A stretch of DNA of 64,000 nt, taken from positions 62,001 through 126,000 of the forward strand of contig NZ_QEPT01000001.1 of assembly GCF_003252755.1 (NCBI RefSeq), in the 5' to 3' direction. Under the pieces are notes generated by a model. The model searched no databases, was not told where the DNA came from, and worked only from the letters and a program-made list of their open reading frames with translations. Position numbers and translations under genes: made by a program. The DNA is from Haemophilus parainfluenzae (GTDB lineage: Bacteria > Pseudomonadota > Gammaproteobacteria > Enterobacterales > Pasteurellaceae). Below are positions 57,831 to 64,000 of the stretch, in pieces; the first letter of the stretch is position 1, and each line of letters opens with the position of its first letter.

Positions 57831-58658
57831 TTACTCTTCAATAGAGCGTAATAATTCGTTGATACCTACTTTACCTAAAGTTTTTGCATCAACTTTTTTC
57901 ACGATCACTGCACAGTATAAGCTGTATTTACCACATTTTGATGGGAGGCTACCAGAAACCACTACAGAACCAGCAGGTACACGACCATAGAATACTTCGC
58001 CCGTTTCACGATCGTAAATCTTCGTTGATTGACCGATGAATACGCCCATAGAAATCACGCAACCATCTTCAACAATAACGCCTTCAACCACTTCAGAACG
58101 TGCACCGATGAAACAGTTATCACCAATAATGGTTGGGTTTGCTTGTAATGGCTCTAATACACCACCGATACCTACACCACCAGATAAGTGTACATTTTTA
58201 CCAATTTGCGCACATGAACCAACAGTTGCCCATGTATCAACCATAGTACCTTCACCCACATATGCACCGATATTTACATAAGATGGCATTAATACACAGT
58301 TTTTAGAAATGTATGCACCTTTACGTACGGTTGCAGAAGGTACGACACGGAAACCTTCTTGAGCAAAACGCTCTTCGGTATAGTCAGCAAATTTCAATGC
58401 CACTTTGTCATAGTATTTTGTTTCTGCACCATCAATGATTTGGTTATCATTGATACGGAAAGATAATAATACTGCTTTTTTCAACCATTGGTGAGTCACC
58501 CATTCACCATCAATCTTTTCTGCAACACGGTATTTACCGCTATCTAATCCTTCGATCACTTCTTCGATTGCTGCACGAGTTTGTGCATCAACTGTTTTAG
58601 GGGTAATTTCCGCACGTTTTTCAAATGCAGCTTCAATAACTTGTTGTAAATTTGACAT
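57831..58658 (-). CDS. dapD: 2,3,4,5-tetrahydropyridine-2,6-dicarboxylate N-succinyltransferase
   Basis: Lysine/diaminopimelate pathway enzyme. I use ATG 58658 ([15 protein letters not shown]), giving 275 residues, the family length; the frame extends 33 codons further without a plausible start. A helical N-terminal domain is followed by left-handed beta-helix hexapeptide repeats ([22 protein letters not shown] region, [16 protein letters not shown]). Confidence 0.96.
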   Translation of the reverse strand: MSNLQQVIEAAFEKRAEITPKTVDAQTRAAIEEVIEGLDSGKYRVAEKIDGEWVTHQWLKKAVLLSFRINDNQIIDGAETKYYDKVALKFADYTEERFAQEGFRVVPSATVRKGAYISKNCVLMPSYVNIGAYVGEGTMVDTWATVGSCAQIGKNVHLSGGVGIGGVLEPLQANPTIIGDNCFIGARSEVVEGVIVEDGCVISMGVFIGQSTKIYDRETGEVFYGRVPAGSVVVSGSLPSKCGKYSLYCAVIVKKVDAKTLGKVGINELLRSIEE

Positions 58659-58756
58659 TTTGCTTCCTATTGTTGATGTGAAATAACGGTTGATAGTTGT
58701 ATCATATTTTTGACTTTCAAGCAAAAAACAACCGCACTTTCTTTTGTTTTTAAACA

Positions 58757-58788
58757 TAAAAAAAGCGAACCTAATGGTTCGCTTTTTT
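58757..58788 (-). terminator. Terminator after the SlyB/Pcp-like gene
   Basis: AAAAAAGCGAACC / GGTTCGCTTTTTT with a TAAT loop. It ends the leftward lipoprotein unit before the dapD promoter. Confidence 0.9.
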
Positions 58789-58804
58789 CTATTTTTTGTT
58801 TGAG

Positions 58805-59269
58805 TTAGTTAATAACAGAAACATTTAATGATGAACCGCCAACAATTCTTACGCGGCGACCTGCTTTAAAGCTAGGATCCGCTTTTTGAACAACGACGAT
58901 CTCTTCTCTATTATCTTTTCTGATAACAAGTTCTGCACCATTAACTTGGCTCATTTTCTCTTCAGTTTTGCTACCAATAATCGCACCACCAATCGCACCT
59001 ACTGCTGTTGCAATAGCTTGTCCTGTGCCACCACCAATTGCACTACCCGCGATACCACCTAAAGCACCACCACCAACTGTACCAATTACACCTGGATTAT
59101 CTGCTTGAATTTTGACCGGACGAACAGAAACAATAGTGCCATAGCTAATTGAACGTGCTTCTTTTGCTTGTCCCGCTTCATATACATCACCGCTAAAAAT
59201 ATCGGTATTTGCACAACCGGTTAAGCCAATAGACATCATAAGTGCTAATGCTACTGTTACTTTTTTCAT
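58805..59269 (-). CDS. slyB: Outer-membrane lipoprotein SlyB/Pcp type
   Basis: 154 residues. The lipoprotein signal ends SIGLTGC (cysteine about 19). A glycine-zipper segment ([21 protein letters not shown], about 62-82) spans the centre, followed by a C-terminal beta domain. In H. influenzae the homologue is the PAL-cross-reacting lipoprotein Pcp; in enterics SlyB, a PhoP-controlled envelope-stress protein. It lies 23 nt after the 99-residue lipoprotein gene. Confidence 0.88.
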   Translation of the reverse strand: MKKVTVALALMMSIGLTGCANTDIFSGDVYEAGQAKEARSISYGTIVSVRPVKIQADNPGVIGTVGGGALGGIAGSAIGGGTGQAIATAVGAIGGAIIGSKTEEKMSQVNGAELVIRKDNREEIVVVQKADPSFKAGRRVRIVGGSSLNVSVIN

Positions 59270-59292
59270 AAAACTAACCTTCTAAAAATAAA

Positions 59293-59592
59293 TTAGATTG
59301 GGTTTCTTGGAGACCAAGTAGAAACGTTTTTCACGCCTTGACCGTTATCAGATACTTTCACACAAGCACCGGTTACTAAAGTTGAATCGTATTTGTGAAC
59401 GATAACTTCTGTTTCACCTTCTTGTTTGTATGAACAGTCGTTTTTACGAACGGTTAATTTTACATCATCACCTTGGAATTCAGTGAAGATAACTTGACCT
59501 TTATAAGCGCTTTCATCTTTTTGTGATTGAGATGAACAAGCTGATAAACCTAAACTTAATAAGACAGTTAATGCTAAGGTAATTTTTTTCAT
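59293..59592 (-). CDS. Small lipoprotein of unknown function
   Basis: 99 residues with lipobox LGLSAC (cysteine about 19) and a mature domain containing two conserved-looking cysteines (KNDCSYKQ; GACVKVS) that could form a disulfide. I do not recognise the family. It lies 4 nt after the yecM-like gene and upstream of slyB, so it is in the same leftward unit. Confidence 0.75.
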   Translation of the reverse strand: MKKITLALTVLLSLGLSACSSQSQKDESAYKGQVIFTEFQGDDVKLTVRKNDCSYKQEGETEVIVHKYDSTLVTGACVKVSDNGQGVKNVSTWSPRNPI

Positions 59593-59596
59593 TACA

Positions 59597-60166
59597 CTAA
59601 ACCTCGAGTATTTTCTTTATTGTATAAGGATGAACCTTTATGCAAACGTGATTTTCTGTTTTATCAACAAAACTCACTGCAATGGATGGATTGGGCAATT
59701 GCTCCCCTTCCACCTTAGGTTCGCTCACCTTCATGGTTAATTGAGTTAGTTCCTTCCATAAAAATGTATTGCAAATTCGATTAACCCAATCCTCAACAGA
59801 TTCATGAGATAAAAACGGCATTACAATTTCAATATGTTCCCAAGTTTCTTGGGGATATTGTTTATTTTTAGGAAACGGTAATTCAATAACATCGACAGGC
59901 TGACCAATGAAATCAACTGGCTCATCTAATTCAATCAAATAGATAGGACGCCCATTGACGATATTATCGCTTAAAATTCTACCGCACTTTAATAACTCTG
60001 TCAGCCAATTTTTTGCTTTTTCTTCAGTATTTGCTCTTAAAGCTAAATGATCAATTTGATAATCCGCTAAGTTCACTTTCATGACGGCAGCTAATTGCTG
60101 AATTTTTTCCTGAAATAAAGGCAACTCTTGATAAAGTGCGGTCGATTTTTCCATTAAATTTGACAT
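59597..60166 (-). CDS. yecM: YecM family protein (VOC-like fold)
   Basis: 189 residues, cytoplasmic. [20 protein letters not shown] and [26 protein letters not shown] are the YecM pattern, related to the glyoxalase/VOC metal-binding fold. The function is unknown. AGGAGA precedes the ATG. It is divergent from argS, as in several gammaproteobacteria. Confidence 0.85.
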   Translation of the reverse strand: MSNLMEKSTALYQELPLFQEKIQQLAAVMKVNLADYQIDHLALRANTEEKAKNWLTELLKCGRILSDNIVNGRPIYLIELDEPVDFIGQPVDVIELPFPKNKQYPQETWEHIEIVMPFLSHESVEDWVNRICNTFLWKELTQLTMKVSEPKVEGEQLPNPSIAVSFVDKTENHVCIKVHPYTIKKILEV

Positions 60167-60254
60167 TTTCTCCTGCTCTTACTTTGAGAAATCTATAAAC
60201 AACGGTATCATAGCCGATTATTTTCATTATTCAATTTCAAGATTAGGAAAAACC

Positions 60255-61988
60255 GTGAATATTCAATCTATTTTATCCGATAAAATTAAACAAGCGATGA
60301 TTACTGCTGGCGCAGATGAACAATGTGATGCGCTTATTCGCCAATCAGGTAAACCACAATTTGGCGACTACCAAGCAAACGGCATTATGGCTGCTGCAAA
60401 AAAACTAGGTTTAAATCCACGTGAATTTGCACAAAAAGTATTAGATCATGCTGATCTTTCTGATGTTGCTGAAAAAACTGAAATTGCTGGTCCAGGTTTT
60501 ATTAATATTTTCTTAAATCCTACTTGGTTAGCAAATAATGTTTCTGCTGCATTAAAAGATCAAAATCTTGGTGTCAGCGCAAATGAAAAACAAACCATCG
60601 TGATTGATTATTCTTCACCAAACGTTGCGAAAGAAATGCACGTAGGTCACTTACGTTCTACCATCATCGGTGATGCCGTTGTTCGTACCCTTGAATTTTT
60701 AGGCCACAACGTTATTCGTGCGAATCACGTGGGTGACTGGGGTACCCAATTCGGTATGCTCATTGCTTATCTTGAAAAAATGGAAAACGAACACGCAAGC
60801 GAAATGGAACTTCAAGATCTTGAAGCATTCTATCGCGAAGCGAAAAAACACTACGATGAAGATGAGGCTTTCGCTGAAAAAGCCCGTAACTATGTAGTGA
60901 AATTGCAAGGTGGAGATGAATATTGCCGCACAATGTGGAAAAAATTAGTCGATATCACCATGCAACAAAACCAACGTAACTACGATCGTTTGAATGTCAC
61001 ATTGACTGAAAAAGATGTGATGGGTGAAAGTCTTTATAACCCGATGTTACCTGCTATCGTTGAAGATCTGAAAAAACAAGGTTTAGCCGTTGAAGATGAA
61101 GGTGCATTGGTCGTTTATCTTGATGAATTCAAAAACAAAGAAGGCGAACCGATGGGCGTTATCGTTCAGAAGAAAGATGGCGGTTTCCTTTATACCACTA
61201 CCGATATTGCGGCGGCGAAATACCGTTATGAAACCTTAAAAGCGGATCGCGCATTAGTATTCTCTGATACACGTCAAAGCCAACACATGCAACAAGCGTG
61301 GTTAATTACGCGTAAAGCCGGTTATGTACCAGATAGCTTCTCACTTGAACATAAAAACTTCGGTATGATGTTGGGTAAAGATGGTAAACCATTCAAAACT
61401 CGTACTGGCGGCACCGTAAAATTAGCAGATTTATTAGATGAAGCGATTGAGCGTGCAACTGTATTAATCAACGAGAAAAATACCAACTTATCTGATGAAG
61501 AAAAAACTGCGGTTATTGAAGCGGTGGGTATTGGCTCGGTGAAATATGCGGATCTTTCTAAAAACCGCACGACTGACTATGTGTTTGATTGGGATAATAT
61601 GCTCAGTTTTGAAGGTAATACCGCGCCTTATATGCAATATGCTTATACGCGTATTCGTTCAATCTTTAATAAAGCAGACGTGAATCCAACCGCTCTTGCA
61701 GAAGCGAAAATTCAGCTTTCAGATGAAAAAGAACGTGCATTAGCGATCAAATTGCTTCAATTTGAGGAAGCCGTTCAAACGGTGGGCAAAGAAGGGACAC
61801 CGCATGTGCTCTGTGCTTATTTATATGAGTTGGCAGGAGTGTTCTCCTCATTCTATGAACACTGCCCAATCTTAAATGCAGAAGATGAAAACGTAAAATT
61901 GAGCCGTTTAAAACTTGCTTCTCTTACAGAGAAAACCTTAAAACAAGGTTTAGAGTTATTAGGCATTAAGACAATCGAAAAAATGTAA
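60255..61988 (+). CDS. argS: Arginyl-tRNA synthetase
   Basis: 577 residues, identical in length to E. coli ArgS. N-terminal Add1 domain, HIGH box as [28 protein letters not shown], and the DALR anticodon domain at the C-terminus. The KMSKS sequence is degenerate, as usual in ArgS ([17 protein letters not shown]). The stop overlaps an uptake-signal terminator. Confidence 0.98.
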   Translation: MNIQSILSDKIKQAMITAGADEQCDALIRQSGKPQFGDYQANGIMAAAKKLGLNPREFAQKVLDHADLSDVAEKTEIAGPGFINIFLNPTWLANNVSAALKDQNLGVSANEKQTIVIDYSSPNVAKEMHVGHLRSTIIGDAVVRTLEFLGHNVIRANHVGDWGTQFGMLIAYLEKMENEHASEMELQDLEAFYREAKKHYDEDEAFAEKARNYVVKLQGGDEYCRTMWKKLVDITMQQNQRNYDRLNVTLTEKDVMGESLYNPMLPAIVEDLKKQGLAVEDEGALVVYLDEFKNKEGEPMGVIVQKKDGGFLYTTTDIAAAKYRYETLKADRALVFSDTRQSQHMQQAWLITRKAGYVPDSFSLEHKNFGMMLGKDGKPFKTRTGGTVKLADLLDEAIERATVLINEKNTNLSDEEKTAVIEAVGIGSVKYADLSKNRTTDYVFDWDNMLSFEGNTAPYMQYAYTRIRSIFNKADVNPTALAEAKIQLSDEKERALAIKLLQFEEAVQTVGKEGTPHVLCAYLYELAGVFSSFYEHCPILNAEDENVKLSRLKLASLTEKTLKQGLELLGIKTIEKM

Positions 61989-62021
61989 AAAAGTGCGGTC
62001 AATTTCGACCGTACTTTTTCT
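61988..62021. terminator. Inverted-uptake-signal terminator between argS and smrB
   Basis: AAAAAGTGCGGTC and GACCGTACTTTTT around AATTTC. One arm differs from the consensus (GTACTT). Confidence 0.88.
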
Positions 62022-62531
62022 TTATACATCCACTAAAATAAGTATCGCCGCTTCTCCGCCCCATTCTTTTGGTGCTTGGTGTAATGCTCGTACTTTAGGA
62101 TGCTGAACTAACCAACATGGAATTTGTTTTTTCAACGTAAAGGTTCCATAGCCCGTCATTATGCTCGCGCAATAAACATGCTCATCTTCACAAGCTAACA
62201 ACAGTGCTGCCAATTCCATTTTAGCTTGCTCACGGGTTAAACCATGTAAATCCAAAAATAATTCAGGTGAAAAATCGCCACGACGAAGTTGTTTCAATAA
62301 ATGGCTATCTTCCCCTTCGCGTAAATATTTGATGACACCATCATGTTCATTTAGCAAGGGTTCATACTCATCAGAAAAATAGAAAAGCGTATCTTCTTTT
62401 TCTCGAATATCACGTAAATGGGATTTTTTTTGACCGCTCTTTTGACGAGGTGCCACAAAGGTATCTTGCTTAATAGGTTTGATCCCTTTGGTTTCTGCCC
62501 GAAAAAGATCAAAATCATCTGGTTCTGTCAT
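62022..62531 (-). CDS. smrB: Smr-domain protein SmrB/YfcN with altered HGxG motif
   Basis: I use ATG 62531 (MTEPDDFDLF), giving 169 residues; an in-frame TTG four codons upstream is less likely. The C-terminal Smr domain has DLHGLTREQAKMELAALL. SmrB cleaves mRNA between collided ribosomes for rescue. The second Smr motif, normally HGxG (HGHGKHILK in E. coli YfcN as I recall), reads TGYGTFTLKK here, so the histidine is a threonine. The rest (QHPKVRALHQAPKEWGGEAAILIL) is well conserved, so the gene is not decayed. Confidence 0.88.
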   Translation of the reverse strand: MTEPDDFDLFRAETKGIKPIKQDTFVAPRQKSGQKKSHLRDIREKEDTLFYFSDEYEPLLNEHDGVIKYLREGEDSHLLKQLRRGDFSPELFLDLHGLTREQAKMELAALLLACEDEHVYCASIMTGYGTFTLKKQIPCWLVQHPKVRALHQAPKEWGGEAAILILVDV

Positions 62532-62615
62532 TATTTTTCTCAATTTGTTATTTTGCTTAATGATAGCACATCTATTCTATGGTATAACTAGCCAAAATTT
62601 TTATTGAGGCACAAA

Positions 62616-63560
62616 ATGGAAACCTTACACAATCAAGAACTTGTTGCGACAATTTTAGAAGATAATGTGGCAAGTGAATTAACAACTATTCAAGATTTTT
62701 TACGCTGGACATACAGCACATTTAACCGTTCTGATATTTACTACGGGCAAGGCCATGACAATGCGTGGGATGAAAGCCTTCAATTAGTCCTTGCGGGGCT
62801 TCAATTACCGCTCGATTTACCACAAGATTTGTTTAACAGTAAACTTACTCATTCAGAAAAAGAAACTTTAGTACAATTAGTTTTAAGTCGTATCGAACAA
62901 CGTGTGCCAGTCGCTTATTTAACGAATAGTGCGTGGTTCTGCGGATTAGAGTTTTATGTGGATGAGCGCACAATTATTCCTCGCTCACCAATTAGCGCAT
63001 TAATCCAAGATAAATTTGCTCCGCTTTTAAAATCTGAACCCAAACGTATTTTAGATCTTTGTACTGGCAGTGGTTGTATTGCAATCGCAACAGCTGAAGC
63101 CTTTCCTGAAGCGGAAGTAGATGCGGTCGATCTTTCTGTGGATGCATTAAATGTGGCTGAAATCAATATTGCACGCCACCAATTAGAACATCGTGTTTTC
63201 CCGATTCAATCAGATTTATTCCAAAATCTCTTCGGTCAACAATATGATTTAATCGTCACCAATCCGCCTTATGTGGATGAAGAAGATTTGGCAGATATGC
63301 CGGAAGAATTCCACTATGAACCTGAGTTAGCCTTAGGTTCAGGTGTTGATGGGTTAGAAATTACAAAACAAATTTTAAAACAAGCGCCGGATTATTTAAC
63401 ACCAAATGGCATACTCGTTTGTGAAGTGGGCAACAGCATGGTAAGTCTAATTGAACAATATCCAGATGTACCATTTGAATGGGTTGAACTAAAAAATGGT
63501 GGCCTGGGTGTATTTGCTATTAGCCGCGAAGATTTAGTGAAATATCACGATTCTTTTTAA
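62616..63560 (+). CDS. prmB: 50S ribosomal protein L3 glutamine methyltransferase
   Basis: SAM enzyme that N5-methylates a Gln of ribosomal protein L3. I use ATG 62616, seven bases after GAGG, giving 314 residues. It has SAM motif [15 protein letters not shown] and the active-site [25 protein letters not shown], the PrmB form (HemK/PrmC has a shorter segment after NPPY). It is divergent from smrB, as in E. coli. Confidence 0.94.
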   Translation: METLHNQELVATILEDNVASELTTIQDFLRWTYSTFNRSDIYYGQGHDNAWDESLQLVLAGLQLPLDLPQDLFNSKLTHSEKETLVQLVLSRIEQRVPVAYLTNSAWFCGLEFYVDERTIIPRSPISALIQDKFAPLLKSEPKRILDLCTGSGCIAIATAEAFPEAEVDAVDLSVDALNVAEINIARHQLEHRVFPIQSDLFQNLFGQQYDLIVTNPPYVDEEDLADMPEEFHYEPELALGSGVDGLEITKQILKQAPDYLTPNGILVCEVGNSMVSLIEQYPDVPFEWVELKNGGLGVFAISREDLVKYHDSF

Positions 63561-63564
63561 TCTC

Positions 63565-63606
63565 AAGTGCGGTTAAAAATCGTCGTGAATTTTGACCGCA
63601 CTTAAC
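63565..63606. terminator. Inverted-uptake-signal hairpin after prmB
   Basis: AAGTGCGGTTAAAAA and TTTTGACCGCACTT arms. A second, GC-rich terminator follows within 15 nt. Confidence 0.75.
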
Positions 63607-63615
63607 AAATTGCTG

Positions 63616-63650
63616 GCGCGCGTTCTTAACGCGTGCTTTTCTTTTTTTAA
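63616..63650 (+). terminator. GC-rich intrinsic terminator before the MFS gene
   Basis: GCGCGCGTT / AACGCGTGC, nine pairs with one G-T, CTT loop, then a T-rich run. It isolates prmB from the transporter. Confidence 0.88.
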
Positions 63651-63657
63651 TAAAACA

Positions 63658-64000
63658 ATGAATTTACAAAAACTTTTACTGACTCGTCGTTTCTTTTCTA
63701 CCCTTGCATTCTTTTCCATGCAAACGGTATTTTTCATCTATTTACAAGGAAAAGGATTAAGCAACAGTGAAATTGCCTTTTCGCTCTCGTTGCTTTTTTT
63801 CTGCAACCAAGCATTGGCTATTTTAGCCGGTATCTGGGGTGACCGTTTTGGACTGGCTAAAATGATGTTACTCGGATGCTTTTTAGATGTGATCGCCTAT
63901 ATTTTCTTTCTCTCTGCTGACAATTACATTCTACTTTTAATTGCCACTACCTGTTTTGGCTTAGGTAGCTGTTTGTTTGGTACCAATGCGAAAGCCTGCC
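63658..64000 (+). CDS. Major facilitator superfamily transporter, N-terminal part (cut by window end)
   Basis: The frame from ATG 63658 runs open to the end of the window (114 residues). It is hydrophobic with four likely segments. The MFS loop-2/3 signature is recognisable in GIWGDRFGLAKMMLLG (G-x3-D-R-x-G). Substrate unknown. The ATG follows a T-rich terminator, so its promoter must overlap that region; no clear ribosome-binding site was seen. Confidence 0.85.
   Translation, partial: MNLQKLLLTRRFFSTLAFFSMQTVFFIYLQGKGLSNSEIAFSLSLLFFCNQALAILAGIWGDRFGLAKMMLLGCFLDVIAYIFFLSADNYILLLIATTCFGLGSCLFGTNAKAC

Overview
The window is a Pasteurellaceae chromosome segment, most likely Haemophilus (H. parainfluenzae/H. 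influenzae group) or a close relative such as Aggregatibacter. The main evidence is the dense scatter of the Hin-type DNA uptake signal AAGTGCGGT (several dozen copies, many as inverted pairs acting as terminators). The gene sets also match ones I recall from H. influenzae: yfaE-dapB-rhtB-pgpA-thiL-nusB-ribH, tyrA-queF-csdE-csdA-nuclease-lrgAB-dgt-uup, glnS-UPF0260-glgBXCAP, metG/mrp/tehB and argS/yecM/slyB. Species assignment is inference.

Layout. 1-1754: end of nth and an NSS-family Na+ symporter. 1834-9430: a phase-variable type I restriction-modification locus in the order hsdM, hsdS, a HEPN/zinc-ribbon gene, tandem 120-bp repeats, hsdR. 9441-17781: uup, dgt-like, lrgB, lrgA, then divergently a thermonuclease, csdA, csdE, a DUF2310-type gene and queF. 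17779-25057: tyrA, truB, rbfA, infB, nusA, rimP and initiator tRNA, the classic translation/transcription operon. 25171-30339: a tiny Gly-rich lipoprotein coupled to an LPS-kinase-like gene, a YceB-like exported protein, the ygiW-qseB-qseC (firRS-type) operon with a visible CTTAA operator, a lipoprotein and the ferredoxin yfaE. 30368-30950: a small AT-rich two-gene islet. 31126-35024: dapB to ribH. 35130-45183: the glycogen operon glgB-glgX-glgC-glgA-glgP, preceded by what looks like a malQ remnant. 45313-52982: UPF0260, glnS, macA-macB-tdeA-like efflux and a histidine phosphatase. 53056-64000: mrp, metG, tehB, dapD, slyB/pcp-like, yecM, argS, smrB, prmB and a truncated MFS gene.

The most unusual region is the restriction locus. 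Seventeen tandem ACGAC units lie just inside hsdM. From the only start codon with a good ribosome-binding site (ATG at 1865) this count is out of frame, so the sequenced state reads as phase-OFF. Between hsdS and hsdR, where prrC sits in the E. coli prr locus, is a 298-residue protein with a HEPN RNxxxH motif and two CxxC zinc ribbons but no NTPase domain. The locus carries three exact Neisseria DNA uptake sequences (TTCAGACGGC and flanks) beside three Haemophilus uptake signals. This suggests exchange between two naturally competent genera sharing a niche.

Most of the rest is housekeeping with ordinary organisation. Starts were chosen from ribosome-binding sites, overlaps and usual family length. 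All family assignments are from reading the protein sequences; no database search was run.
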